Source: Agapanthus africanus
Lineage: Eukaryota; Streptophyta; Magnoliopsida; Asparagales; Amaryllidaceae
Assembly: GCA_030015575.1 (NCBI GenBank)
Contig: JASDDO010000006.1
Coordinates: 102,726,045-102,790,044, forward strand
Direction: 5' to 3'
Length of the DNA: 64,000 nucleotides
Shown here: piece after piece, positions 10,982 to 23,314 of the stretch
How positions within the stretch are numbered: position 1 is the first letter of the stretch
Layout: each line of letters begins with the position of its first letter
Made by a program: the position numbers and the translations under genes
Notes under the pieces: generated by a model
Told to the model about the DNA's origin: nothing
The model's database searches: none
The model's input: the letters and a program-made list of their open reading frames with translations, nothing else

Positions 10982-11772
10982 TGTTGGCTATAGTGCCCTC
11001 AAGGCAATTAGCATAGTCACAGGCATGTGATCTTGATGAATGAAGGGGACCTATACCGATAAAACAGTCTTAATCGAGATGATAGTATGCTATCTGGTTT
11101 GTCTTTATCATTATGTATATGTTGATAAAGCCCTTAGGATCTTGCTTGACTACCAGCATTGTGATGGCGATCATATACGTGGGAGCTGGGGGTCTGTACG
11201 CACATCCTTAAATGTCCCTGGTCGTGGGAGTATCGAGACTGGGCATCGATACTCCAGTGTAGACTGGTGTATACTTATCTAGACCCTGACGAGGGGTAGT
11301 GGCCGGTCTCACAAGCCATTGGTGTTAGTTGTTCACCTAAGATAGTATACAGGTTCTCATTGGGTTATGAGTACACTGGATGGACTCGCCGGGAACATGC
11401 TAGTTGGTATTATACCTATAGTCAGATAGCAGTTTCCAGGTGACATATGTACAGGTTAGTCTATCGACCTGAGATCGTCATTTGTCTCGTGTGAGTTCTC
11501 ACTGTACTTTGATTACTACCCTACCATGGCTCAAAGGAGTTGTGCAAACAAGTTTTAGTTGGGTACAATCACGAGCCACATGGAGGCAGTGAGTGGATCG
11601 TCAGGGATTCGTCTCTCCCGGTATTGGGGGTTGATGTCGCGCAGCGCACGAGTGGCCATCACTAGAAATCTTCAGCCGGGTTATGTGAGAATTACCGATC
11701 CAGGATCGATAGTTTCTCTTGTAGTGATGGGTTTCATACCGACACGAATTATCGCGTTGTTAGGGGTCTGAC
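10982..11772 (+). repeat. Truncated copia C2 LTR, head to head with C1
   Basis: It begins TGTTGGCTATAGTGCCC, the same start as C3's LTR at 45995, and aligns with C3 and with the reverse complement of C1 until GGGTCTGACTTT near 11772. There the homology stops abruptly. Only 8 bp (10974-10981) separate it from C1. The conserved GATAG/CTATC motif is at 11081-11094. Confidence 0.8.
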
Positions 11773-12219
11773 TTTATCCACATTAGCATATTTAGCTCAT
11801 GCCCTTCTTGTCTTGATCACCTCCAAATCTTCCATGGTTGCTCTATGAGCATTAAAGTTTGAGAGAAAATTATGGTGAGACTATCCTACACCCCCACTCT
11901 CCACTACTAGTGATCTTGGAGGGTCGGTTGGTCCGTTTGGCGAACCTGGAGCTTGTGTCGTTTCCCTCGGGTGGATCATCGGAGATGAAGGAAGACCGGC
12001 GACCAAAGTCGATCCGCATCACTAGGAGCTTGGAAATGGTTGAAGTCCCGAAGGACTTGGTTCATTAGGTATAACCATTCTATCTCCTTTTGTTAGCATG
12101 CTAGTTTTTAGGGTTAATGGTTTCGATCTTGTTAATCGGGTAATGGTAGCGCCTGGTTTTAGAAATTTTTGTTCCACATTTGTCCACGGTTGGATGGCCG
12201 AGGAGCTCCCATAACCCTA
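11773..12219 (+). repeat. Unplaced LTR/U5-like or leader DNA after C2 LTR
   Basis: This stretch does not align with the remainder of the C LTRs. Its composition and phrases such as CTTTTGTTAGCATGCTAG recall the U5 end of copia LTRs. No primer site is recognisable, so it is either a deleted or rearranged LTR end or a fragment of another element. There is no credible coding frame until the pol remnant starts near 12220. Confidence 0.35.
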
Positions 12220-13880
12220 CACCCGTGCCACTCCGTAGGAGTAGTAGGCTGTCTCATCCGCACGAGAAATACTACGATTTTTTCGTAGACGAGGATAGAG
12301 AGGATTGCATCATTGATAATGATGAGCCAACTAACTTCCAACAAGCCATTCAGAACATAGACTCGGTAAAATGGCTGGATGCAATGCGGACCGAGATAGA
12401 GTCCGTGTACACCAACAAAGTACGGACTTTGGACATTTCTCCAGAAGGGGTAAAACCTATAGGCTGCAAATGGATCTTCAGAAAGAAAATTGGTGTAGTT
12501 GGACCAGTTGAAACCTATAAGGCTAGACTTGTTGCAAAAGGATTTCGTCAAAGACCTGGTTTGGACTATGTTGAAACATTTTCTCTAGTAGCTATGCTCA
12601 AATCCATTCGGATCCTTCTTGCCATTGCTTCCTTCCACGATTATGATATTTGGTAGATGGACTTAAAGACCATTTTTCTAAATGGAAATTTATAAGAGTG
12701 CGTCTATATGGACCAGCCAGAGGGTTTCATTCAGAGTGGGAGCAGCGGGAAAGTGTGCAAGTCACTTAAGTCCATTTATGGACTAAAGTAGGCATCGCGG
12801 AGTTGGAATATCTGTTTTGATGAGAGGGTCAAGGAATTTGACTTTATCAAAAATCCAGATGAACCATGCATCTATAGTAAGATTATAGAGAGAACTGTAG
12901 TATTCCTCGTCTTGTACGTGGATGACATTTTCTTGATTGGAAATGACATTCCTATGCTACAATCTGTCAAAGGATTCTTGTCACAAAGGTTCTCCATGAA
13001 AGACCTGGGTGATGCCTCTTACATTCTGGGGATCCAGATCTCTCGTGACAGATCTAAGAAGATGTTGGGACTTTTACAGGCCAGGTACATCGACACCATA
13101 CTGAAGAGATTCACTATGGAAGATTCAAAGCACGGTAATTTACCGGCTTGTCTCAGAATCACCCTCTCCAAAGAGATGTCTCCCAAGACTGATTTAGAAA
13201 GGGATCGCATGTCTATTATACCCTACGCTTCTACTGTAGGCTCAATAATGTATGTGATGTTGTGTACCAGACCAGATGTTGCTTACGCACTAAGCGTGGT
13301 AAGCCGGTATCGTTCAAACCCTGGGGAGAAGCACTGGATTGCAGTAAAGAACATTCTCAAGTACTTGAGAAGGACTAAGGAGATGTTCTTGGTGTACGGT
13401 GGAAAAGACCTCCAGATCGAGGTCTTTGCTAACTCCAGCATCCAGAGTGACAAGGATGACTCCAAGTCCATGTCGGGTTATGTCTTTACCCTCAATGGGG
13501 GGGCGGTCTATTGGAAGAGTTCCAAACAGGACACCGTTGCAGACTCGACGATGGAAGCGGAGTACATCGCAGCTTGTGACGCCGCAAAAGAAGCAGTTTG
13601 GATGAAGAAGTTCTTAACTGAATTTCAGGTGCTTCCGTCCATTGTTGATCCAATACCTCTGTATTGTGACAATAACGGGGCTTTAGATTTAGCAAAGGAA
13701 CCCAGGTCCCATCAGAAGTCCAGACACATCTTAAGGAAGTATCACCTGATCAGGGAGATCGTGGATCGCCGAGAGATCGAGGTGCGGAGAATTTCTACTG
13801 AGAACAACACTGTAGATTCATTCATAAAGGCCACCCTCAGACGCAGTTCGAGAGGCTATTTGAGATGATAGTTCTGCGAT
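12220..13880 (+). pseudogene. Copia B2 pol remnant: reverse transcriptase and RNase H
   Basis: One reading frame carries the copia reverse transcriptase from PLRRSSRLSHP through GCKWIFRKK, KARLVAKGFRQRPG and the catalytic box YVDDIFLIGND (about 12915), then RNase H with ADSTMEAEYIAA (about 13545) and a C-terminal LTKA-like tail. It aligns throughout with B1 pol (48863-50716). In-frame stops fall at 12654-12656, about 12691 and about 12788, and a one-base insertion near 13832 shifts the last codons. Integrase, protease and gag are absent, so it is a 5'-truncated, dead copy. The family's pol normally acts in cytoplasmic particles to copy element RNA into DNA. Confidence 0.9.
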
Positions 13881-13900
13881 ATGCCAGCACATGGCCTTAG

Positions 13901-13914
13901 AGCAACTGGGAGAT
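13901..13914 (+). other. Polypurine tract of copia B2
   Basis: GCAACTGGGAGAT lies directly before the LTR start TGTTAGTG. It is the same as the tract of the other copia copies (GCAAGTGGGAGAT) with one change. Confidence 0.8.
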
Positions 13915-14317
13915 TGTTAGTGTTATATGCACTAGAAGCCATTATTGTATAGTACTAGTATGTATATTACTTTTTGGAAGCTTGGGATATATATACGGAT
14001 TTATGACAGTCTTGCTCAATATGGTAGCATGCTACTTGGTTTGTATCTATCTTAATATGTGTATATGTTTCTTTTAATGTATCGCTAATACATATTGATA
14101 GAGCCCTTAGGATATTTGCTTGACTACCAGTGTTGTGATGGCAGTCACACTAGTGGGGGATGGGTAGTGTAAGCACATCCTTATACAGGTCCCTAGTCGT
14201 AGGATTATCGAGCCAGGGCATCGATACTCCATAATAGATTAGTGTATACGCTTCTCATTCCAACAGGGGAGATGGTCTGTCCCACAGCCATCAGCACGTC
14301 GTACTGGAGATAGTATG
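13915..14317 (+). repeat. Start of B2 3' LTR, broken by A2
   Basis: It begins TGTTAGTGTTATATGC and aligns over 403 bp with the reverse complement of the B1 3' LTR start (48848 downward). It ends at TAGTATG, where the A2 LTR begins at 14318. The hairpin motif GGTAG/CTACT is at 14023-14036. The remainder of this LTR is not found beyond A2. Confidence 0.85.
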
Positions 14318-16519
14318 TGTAGGGTTACTAGGCACTAGAAAAAGGTTCTACAAGGCATCAACCATGCCAAAATCAAAATTTTCATGTGCCGAACAACCCA
14401 AGCAAGATCGTAAACTAGAGATTAGGCGAAACAATGAACAAGTAAACAACTTTACTTCTAAGAGAAAGGGATTACAACCATTGTAGTCCGTTCCTTCGCT
14501 TCATAAGCTCCGAGTAGTAGTCCCTTCGCCACGATCCATGAACTCCTGAACTCTAGAGAGGCTCCACAAGTCGAATGATGCATGCTTGCTTGAAGTCTTC
14601 CATTTCGAATATGATCTACCTTGAGGAAACTCAAACACAAGCTCTTGCTTCACTAATCAAGTATTAGCAAAGCAAACACCCTAATCTAAGTGGCAAGAAC
14701 ATATGAGGATGATGAAGTAGGAATTTAGCTCTCATTTGTTTTTCAATTTCTCACTCATTTTCATCACTTCTCAAAAAGCTAGAAAGCTTTTCAAGCAAGA
14801 AGAAGGAAGAAGAAGAAGAAAATCAATTTGTGATGAATAATGAATCTTGTGTGAGGTTAGAAATGCAACCATGGGTTAAGAATGAAGACTTAACCCATGT
14901 AGAGAATTAACTTTGGTAAAGGGTTGGGTTGGGTTAAAGAAATATCTACACAAAATATCCAAAGTCAAAGTCAAAGCTTCAAGAAGCTTCTTGAAAGCTT
15001 CATCCAAGTTTAACCCTAATCCAAACCCTAACCATATTTAAACTCCACAAAACATGATACATTTGTAACCCTAACTTATTACAATATTATATATCACATA
15101 TACAATATTTATTGTAACAAAATAAAATAATACAATTAACATATATCGCATATATATCAATGTATTATCCAAGTGAGAAAAAGAATCTTTAAGTGAGCTT
15201 ATATTAGTTAATGTAATATAATATATCAAATATATAATTATACATTAAATTATCGAATCAACACTTGATCCAATAATCCGGCTATTTCACAACTAACCGA
15301 CTAATATTATCTGTATCGGTACATCGAATCAACACATGATCCGTTAACCCGGCTATATCACATATACCCGGCCGATATCACATATCACGAGAATCTAATA
15401 CGGTATCACATACTCGTATTGTTCTCGGTCCCGCACATATCACATATGTGCTCTTACTCCGTTTTTCCTGAGCCAGGAAACCTCTGTCTAGGACTTTAAA
15501 GAATCGTCAATCCGCCTGCAGTAAGTGATGATCATATCAAACACCCATAAGCTGCAAGCGGTCAGCTAAACGTAACAGCCACACAGGTATTGAGCGATCA
15601 GAAGATCAACAAGCAAGCATGTACATTCTCCTGCGAATCCAATCAGTAACACTCCCGTACAGTCCGGTCTCTTCGTCTGATATGTCGCATATCTCGCCTA
15701 GGGGTGGTAAACGTCAGACCCAGTAGCTTGATAAGTCGGGTAGATATGAGGTCCATAACAGTTCGAGAAACTACTGATAACACTTACCAGTAAATCTCAG
15801 CAACCCTGGCTAGGGATTTCCAGTTATAGCTAATCGAACACGGCACAACATCAACTCCCTATACCGGGAGAGACGAAACCCCTTCTATCGCTCATTGCCT
15901 CCATGTGATTCGGGACTGTACCCAAAAGCCACCATTTTGCACGCCCTCTTGGACGTGGTATGATGGAAATCAAAGCACAGTGGGAATCACACAAGACTCT
16001 ATGACGATCTCGGGTCTACAAACTAACATGTACCAGTTTCACCAGAGAACTGCCATCTGACGTGAGGTATAATACCATCTGGGAGTTCTCGGCGAGTCCG
16101 TCCAGTGTACCCAGTCTCTACTGAGCACCCATATACCTTCTCTGAGGTCAAACACCAATGGATATGGGATCATCCATCGCCCATCATATGGGTAAAGAAG
16201 CGCATATGCTCGTCTACTCTAGAGTATCGATGCTCGGTCTCGGTACTCGTACGACTAGGAACATTTGAAGGATGTACTTAGAGACTACACTGTCCCCACT
16301 GGTATGATCTGCATCATAGTCCTCGTAGTCAAGTACTCATCCTAAGGGCTTTATCAACATGTAACATAGAGACAATCAGAGTACATATTACGATAAAGAG
16401 CAACCAGATAGCATACTATCATGTCGAGCAAGAAAGTCCTACCTATATATGTCCAAGCATCCACTATAATATACATTGTATGCACAGTAATGGCCTCTAG
16501 GGCATACATATAACTAACA
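14318..16519 (-). repeat. 3' LTR of copia A2
   Basis: The plus strand runs TGTAGGGTT...CTAACA, the reverse of the A1 LTR (21115-23300), at nearly the same length (2202 bp). It is more diverged from A1 than A1's two LTRs are from each other. It lies beside the polypurine tract at 16520-16533, so it is the 3' LTR of a minus-strand element inserted into B2's LTR. Confidence 0.85.
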
Positions 16520-19450
16520 AACTCCCACTTGCACTAGGGCTATCTGTTGTGGTATCGCATACCCAACAATCACCTTTTGTTGAAGTATCTCATACTCAAC
16601 CATCCCATAAAAGTCTCAACTGGGAAATAGGCCTTGGTGAGTAGATCCGCGCTGTTGTCCTCTGTGTCTACTCTACTTACCTCGATCATTCTGGAGAGAA
16701 ACCATCTCCATGATCAGGCGATACTGCCTAAGAATATGTCGGGATCTCAGATGGGACGGGGGGTTCCTTGGCAAAAGCCACAACTCTATTGTCACACAAT
16801 GGTAGGAACGAAGTTCATCTCATGAACTAGTGTACAACCAGACTATTTCTTTGGTAGCATCCTTGGTAACGATGTATCTTGCCTTTAATCGTCTAGTATG
16901 TCACGGTATCTTGCTTGGAACTCTTCCAACATACCGTCCCTCCACTGAGGGTAAAGACAATGCCTGTGACTGACATTCAGTCGACCTTACCACCCTGGAA
17001 CCATTCTACTAATTCTCCCCAGGATCGATTGATACCATCTCACTACGACTAGTGAGAATCCTAACATCCAATTAGATCTATCTCATAGATATAAAACCTA
17101 GGATTTAGGAGCTATCACTTTGATCCTATATGGATAATCCATATGATTAGAGGAGATTGACCGAGCGTAGCATAGGAAACTCCTTCCCTATCTAGAGCAT
17201 GTCATCTAAGTACAATACGAGGATCACCACCATACTCTCTACTACCTTTTTGTATATACAAGGTTCATCTACCATTTTGGTGAAGTCAAACTCTTTGACT
17301 ACCACATAAAAACAGACGTTCCAACTCCGCGATGCCTGTTTTATCCCATAAAGCACCTTGCACACGTTTCCACTGCTCCCACAGTCTACGAAGCCCTCTG
17401 GCTGTGTACTTATAGACGCTCTCTTCTAAATCATCATTTAGAAAAGCTGTCATGACACCCAACCACCAGAAATCGTAGTCATGGTATGTAGCAATGGCAA
17501 GTAGGATCTGGATGGACTTAAGCATTGCTTTGAAGGTCTCAACTTTTCCATGTACACCAAGTAATCTTCTCAAGATATACTTGCTCCTGATGGGGATTTA
17601 ACCCTTCAGATAAAGCAACCAAAGTCTATACTTTGTTGGTGTATAAGGATTCCATGTCAGATCGCTGAGCATCCAGCCATTCTTACAGAGTCCCACTCCT
17701 GATGGCCTACACAAAACTAGTTGGGTCACCATCTCCTGATGCAATCCTTGCTCCCACTATCATAGAGAAACCGAAGTATCTCTCAGGTGGGTGAGGAACC
17801 CTACTAGATCGGCGGAGAGGCTGAGATTCGTTGGAAACTATTGAATCCTTTGGTTCTACCAAATCATCAGCTGCGGTTTGTATAGCTGAAACTCTTTCCA
17901 GTTCTACCTCATAACCACTAATTTCTTCACAAGAAATCCCCTTTCACAATGGTGGCATGCTGAGAAACAAAACATCTTTTGTTCCAAGATGTGGTAGAAG
18001 ATATTCTCTTGCGAATGCTTAGGATATCCAACAAACTTCTACAGAACTGACCTTGCCTCGATTTTGTCCAGATTTTGCTTTTAGACATAGGCCGGACAAC
18101 CCCAAATCTTAACTTACTTAAGATATGGGATCTTCCCATTCCATATCACATATGGAGTGGTAGGCACCTAATTTGATTGGAATCCTATTCAATAGGTATG
18201 CAGCTTCTCAAGTGCATAACTCCCAAAAGAAAATAAGAAACTCAGTAGTACTCATCATATAGCACACCTTATCACATAGGGTGCGATTGCTCCGCCCCGA
18301 TACACTGACGTGCTGTGGTGTATACGGAGGAGTAATGCTGAGAGAGAATCTCATTCTCCTTTAGAAAAGTCCAGGAATCCCGTGCTCAAGTATTCTCCTC
18401 CCTGATCACATCAAAGGACATAATACTTATACCCGTTTTGGTTCTCTACTTCTAACTCATATTCATTGAATTTCTCAAAAGTTTCAGACTTGTGTTTCAA
18501 TCGGAACACATGTGCGAATCTTGAGAGACTATCACAGAATGAAATGAAGTAAAAAGAACCGGTCATGGCATATGTAGACAGGGGACTTACATGCATCATC
18601 ATGTATCAATCCCAAAAGTTCACTAACTCTTTCTCTGTTTCAATAAACAGAGCTGTGGTCATCTTATCTTTGTGACATGAACGGCAAGTTTCACAAGATG
18701 TAAATTCAAACTAATTTAAATATGCATCTAAATGTAACTTAGCTAGTCTGGTCGCATTGATATGACTTAGTCTACAATGCCTCAAGAAGAATTCGTTCAT
18801 TTCTGAACTCTTCCTCTTATGTGTGTTCTGTACACTAAGAACTATGGTTTGATTTAGAACGTATATGCTTTTAGATAACATGCATGAACCGATCAACTCT
18901 TGATATAGGAAATGTTCAAAAAAATTATCCAACAATACAAAATTATATCCTTCTTTACTAAATAAAGAGACTAATGTGATGTTGTATATCAGGTTCGGTA
19001 TCTAAAAACATTCGTTCAGAATCAATGTATTCTGGGAATACAGGGTGATAACAACCAACAGACTTGGCTGCAACACTTGCATCGTTTGCAACTCTTGAAA
19101 CTTATAACCCGTTCTCAGTTCTCTACCTATTTGTAGCCCATGTAACAGATTACATTTGCGGGATCCTGATCCGGTATCTCATACCCAGGACGTAAAGGTT
19201 ACTGAGAAACAGTTCTCTGTAATGAACACACCTGAAGAAGATGCATCATCATGCACTTTCTTCGTTTGGGCGGCACGGGAATCCTGGTAATTCCCTATTT
19301 CCTGCTCGGACTTATAACAATTATAAGTTGGTGCGGGACCAACGTTCCCTAGCGCAGTATAACAAGCGGGTTCGGTCAATGCATCTGTATTATTATCTTG
19401 ATTAAGGCGTGACGTGGTCGCTACCTGGAGAGAGAAAGAAGAAAACACTC
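16520..19450 (-). pseudogene. Degenerate pol of copia A2
   Basis: Frame-shifted fragments on the minus strand recall copia pol in the right order: zinc-knuckle-like NCYK plus protease lead-in SGVFITENCFSV..TSWV (19179-19448), the pre-integrase HCRLSHIN box (18711-18935), an integrase core piece YFISFCDSLSRFAHVF (18411-18602) and a reverse transcriptase piece LAIATYHDYDFWWLGVMTAFLN (17286-17573). The YVDD box and RNase H are not readable. The gag domain is missing: the leader runs straight into the zinc-knuckle region, exactly as in A1. This shared loss suggests the whole A family moves without its own gag. Confidence 0.75.
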
Positions 19451-19857
19451 AGCGTATGCTCTTGCAAGATTAGATTGGTTATTAATATATCTAATCAGGA
19501 TGTCTCCCACTGTTTTTAGTCAAACCTTTCTTCAAACCCTAAAAGGAAAGACTAGCCGGGATTAATTACACCCTACAAGTTCGCCAATCTTTCAGCCAGG
19601 CCAGTGCCGGTACTTTGAGGGAGGTTCCCTGTGCTTTCGCATGGACCTAATTAAAATAAACCTTGTTTTCCCAGGGGCGTAACCCCGTTAACACCTTTCT
19701 AGACACCTACTTGATCAGCTAATTGTAATGTGTAAAACTCTCCCAGGTGTAACTCTTACTCGCAGCGGGTATCGGGATCCAACTATCTCATAGAAGGTAT
19801 GCAATCTCATTGCAAATTTCCACACTTGAAATTCCTAATAATATTTTGCCCCAAGCC

Positions 19858-20068
19858 TCCTATGACCCTGACAAAGGCCAACAAACCATAGGATACTAGT
19901 CAAGTTCAACCTGTCATTTCCTGATTGAATTAAACCCAACCGCACGACCCTTGACAAAGGCCAGCAAGGTCGCACGACTACCTTAATCCAATCACATCAT
20001 ATGCTTAAACAGATAAGCACTAGTCAGCTACCGCACACTACGCCTTGACAAAGACCAAAAAACACAGC
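19858..20068 (-). ncRNA. Three-hairpin array in A2 leader RNA
   Basis: On the minus strand each hairpin has an inner stem of the form UUGGC..GUCAA around a 4-nt loop and an outer stem. The outer pairs are TCCTATGA/CCATAGGA (19858-19893), CGACC/GGTCG (19945-19972) and ACTACG/CACAGC with wobble pairs (20037-20068), given on the plus strand. The array matches A1 and B1 in order and spacing. A role as structured leader RNA is inferred. Confidence 0.55.
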
Positions 20069-20184
20069 AAGAATACTATGTAGTACATATCTGAAATGAT
20101 GGAGTGCTACGTCAGGTTTTTAAGAAAACCCATTGCGTAATGAACTTGATATCGTTGTAGAATCGAGTGATTTTTGAATGGAGT

Positions 20185-20444
20185 GTTTTTTAGGCTTTTT
20201 CTAGTTTGGCTAAAGAGGTCACTCCCGGCAATGGGATCTCGGCTCTTTCCTTATCGAATTAGGTGCAAGATATTTCACAAATACCACTATGCAAAGCTAA
20301 AAGTATAGAAGCAATCAAAAGACAAACCGAGTTTGTAGCATCTGCTAGTTCCGCTAAAGAGGTCATTCCCGGTGAAGGGATCTCGGCTCTTTCCTTATCG
20401 AATAAGGTGCTGGATGTTCTACAAGGAACACCGCTATGCAAAGC
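20185..20444 (-). repeat. Tandem duplication in A2 leader (147-bp period)
   Basis: GCAAAGC recurs at 20291 and 20438 and the flanking text repeats, including CGGCTCTTTCC and the stem CCTTAT/ATAAGG (20249-20263 with one mismatch; 20393-20407 perfect). A1 carries the same duplication at 25431-25690, so it predates both insertions. Confidence 0.7.
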
Positions 20445-20535
20445 AAGAACTAGAGCTACCAGTTTTTAAACAAGTTTCTACAACATATTTAGGTTTCTTT
20501 TATTTCATTAATCTCATTAATGAAGTCCCATTTTA

Positions 20536-21114
20536 TTATGCTTCACAAGCATCACATTTGAAGTGAAATCAGCAATATAAAATCTCACCATGTCGCACTC
20601 GAATATCACACTCGAAATCGATGGTATACGATACATTTTAATCAAAATCCCAATCAGGTATACCATGGTATAAAATCTCACCACCCTGTGCATCGGCGTG
20701 CACAAAAGAAAATCGAATACTAGAAGTGCATGAAAACTATTCCGAAAGTATACGTCAGATCATATTCATGCCCTAGGCATGAAATCAAATATCATGAAAC
20801 ACGGTCATCAAAACTCAGTCATGAAATAAATCACCCAAAAATACTGAAATCCAAAGTGATGGAAACGTGATAGTCAATCATAAAATCACAACTCATAAAT
20901 ACTGTCGTCGATACGTCCGTCCTTCAAAGTCGAGAAGGTGTCGGTGCATCCAATGCTAGCCGAGCAAGATATCTACTTTACTTCTGATCATTGCATGTCG
21001 CCTAGTGCCCTTAGCCCTCGTCTCTCTCTGTAGATTGCTAAGTACATAGCTCCTCTGCTCAACGGTCCAATATAGAAACGATAACGGAAGCAGTCCACTC
21101 TGACACGTCCTCTA
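20536..21114 (-). repeat. 3'-side internal fragment of gypsy G2
   Basis: From about 20700 this aligns with G1 at about 880-1300 (shared text includes TACCGAAATCCAAA-like and GTCGAGAAGG..GTCGGTGCATCCA). No coding domain is visible. G2's 3' LTR is missing on the left, where A2 DNA abuts at about 20535. On the right the sequence is interrupted by A1 and resumes at 31460. Confidence 0.65.
21110..21114. other. Target site duplication of A1, left copy
   Basis: CTCTA stands directly before the LTR start TGTTAG and again at 31455-31459 directly after the LTR end. This 5-bp duplication proves that 21115-31454 inserted as one unit. Confidence 0.9.
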
Positions 21115-23300
21115 TGTTAGTTATATGTATGCCCTAGAGGCCATTACTGTACATAGGATGTATATTGTAGTGGATGCTGGGACATAAATAGGAAGGACTT
21201 TCTTGCTCGACATGATAGTATGCTATCTGGTTACTCTTTACCTTAACGTGTAAGTTGATTGCCTCTCTATTACATGTTGGTAAAGCCCTTAGGATGTGTA
21301 CTTGACTACCTGGACTATGATGCGGATCATACTAGTGGGGACATGGTAGTCCATAAGTACATCCTTCAAAGTCCCTAGTCGTGGGTGTATCGAGACGGGG
21401 CATCGATATACCAGAGTAGACTAGCGTGTACCTTCTCGACCCATACAGATGGGCGATGGATGATCCCATATCCATTGGTGTTTGACATCAGAGATGATAT
21501 ACGGGTGCTCTGTAGAGACAGGGTACACTGGAAGGACTCGCCGAGAACTCCCAGATGGTATTATACCTCACGTCAGATGGCAGTTCTCTGGTGACACTGG
21601 TACAGAGTAGTCTGTTGACCCGAGATCGTCATAGAGTCTTGTGTGGTTCCCACTGTGCTTTGATTTCCATCTTACCACGTCCAAGAGGGCGTGCAAAACG
21701 GTGGTTTTTAGGTACAGTCCCGAGTCACATGGAGGCAATGAGCGATATGAGGGGATTCGTCTCTCCCGGTATAGGGAGTTGATGTTGCGCTGTGTTCGAT
21801 TGGCTATAACAGGAAATCCCTGGCCAGGGTTGCTGAGATTTACTGGTAAGTGTTACCAGTAGTTTCTCGAACAGATATAGACCTCGTATCAACACAACTT
21901 ATCGAGCTATTGGGGTCTGACGTTTACCACCCCTAGGCGAGATATGCGACATATCAGACGATCAGACCGGACTGTACGGTAGTGTTACTGGTTGGATTCA
22001 CAGGAGTGTGAGCGGGCTTGCTCGTCGATCTTCTTATCGCTCAATACCCGGGTGGCCGTTACGTTTAGCAGACCGCTTGCGGCTTGTGGGTGTTTGATAT
22101 GATCATCACCTGCTGCCGGCGTATTGACGAGTCTTTAGAGTCCTACACAGAGGTTTCCTGGATCAAGCGAAACGAAATAGGAGCACATATGAGATATGTG
22201 CGGGACCGAGAATTATACGAGTATGTGATACTGTATTCGATTCTCGCGATGTGACATTGATCGGTTATATGCGATATAGCCGGGTTATCGGATCAAGTGT
22301 TGATTCGATAAGTTGTTACTAATGATACTAGTCGGTTATATGCGATATGACCGGATCGTTAAATCAAGTGTTGATTTAATGATTTAATGCATAATTATAT
22401 ATTTAATATATTACTTTGCATTAACTAGTATCGGTTCACTTAAGATGGATTTTCTGACTCGGATGTGCGCATTGTATATACGATATATTTTTGTGCACTT
22501 GCTTGTATCATGTTTGATGATACATGTTTACTTGGTTAAGTGTAAAGAATTAAACCATGGTTAAACTTATGATTAGGGTTTGATTTCCTTTTCTCATTTA
22601 TTTATCTATTTATTCATTTTGGAAAATAGATGGAAAAAGGAGAAAAAGGATGGTGGCTTTTTTTTTGTTTAGTGGAAGCTTCATGAAACCTTAACCCTAA
22701 CCATTCCTTTAACCTTGGTCAATTATCTACACATAACCATAGTTACTATTATGATAAGAATGATTATTCTTTTCTTTTCTAATTAATCATTCTCATCATT
22801 TTCTTCTTCTTCTTCCTTGAACTCAAGAAGAAACCTTCACTTCATCAATGGTGGATTGATGAAATGAGTGAGAAATCCAAATCTAAAGTCTACCCACTTC
22901 CTATTTCTTCATCCTCTACCTCTTGCCAAGTAGTAGAGTGTGTTTCCTTCACAAGTTTTCAAGGCTCGGTGAAGGTGGAGCTTGATCTAGCGATGTCTCG
23001 ACGTAGATCATCTTCGGCATGGACATCGATGACCTAGCTTGCCATTTCTCCGACGAAGCGACACTAGAGCCCGGATTTTGATTTGGACAGCGGAGACGAC
23101 TTCGTTGTGGAGCCGTGGAGGTGGAGCACCAGATCTACAAAGGTTGTATTTCCGTTAAACTCGTAGTTAAGTGTTAACTAGTTTCTATTTCGCCTAGATA
23201 TCTAGCAAACGATCCGTAGTCGGGTCTCTCGGGTAGAATTTTTTAATTTGGCATGTTCGATGCCTTGTGAGACCTCACTAGAGTGCCTAGGAACCCTACA
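21115..23300 (+). repeat. 5' LTR of copia A1
   Basis: TGTTAGTTATATG...GGAACCCTACA, 2186 bp, followed after one base by the primer site. It carries the GATAG/CTATC hairpin motif at 21214-21227 and blocks shared with families B and C (GGGCATCGATA; GTACAGTCCCGAG; ATTCGTCTCTCCCGGTAT). Small reading frames inside it recur in every A LTR only because the LTR is repeated. Confidence 0.9.
21214..21227 (+). promoter_or_regulatory. Palindromic motif about 100 bp into copia LTR
   Basis: GATAG TATG CTATC. The same position in the C LTR (11081-11094) has the same motif. In B the arms become GGTAG/CTACT (14023-14036; 48729-48742), keeping the pairing. It lies in U3, so a transcription-control role is possible. 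Confidence 0.4.
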
Positions 23301-23301
23301 G

Positions 23302-23314
23302 TGGTATCAGAGCC
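23302..23314 (+). other. Primer binding site of copia A1 (initiator tRNA-Met)
   Basis: TGGTATCAGAGCC, exact complement of the initiator tRNA-Met 3' end, one base after the 5' LTR. Confidence 0.9.

Larger units (their letters stand above)
19451..20535 (-). repeat. Leader of copia A2 with hairpin array and tandem duplication
   Basis: The stretch aligns with the A1 leader (25330-26490) in reverse. It holds three hairpins (19858-19893, 19945-19972, 20037-20068) and a duplication with a 147-bp period (about 20185-20444). Alignment with A1 stops at about 20535, where G2-type DNA begins; the rest of the leader, primer site and 5' LTR are gone. Confidence 0.75.

Noticed and set aside
11040-11282. 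80-codon frame in C2 LTR, repeated at 46093-46296
   Set aside because: Both are LTR sequence of the same family; the frame recurs only because the LTR recurs.
21385-21862. Three small frames repeated at 29535-29932
   Set aside because: They lie inside the two A1 LTRs and have no domain; conservation is explained by LTR identity.
23302-23314. tRNA gene, because of the tRNA-complementary sequences here and at 8852, 38213 and 54654
   Set aside because: Only the short 3'-end complement is present, at LTR edges; these are primer binding sites.
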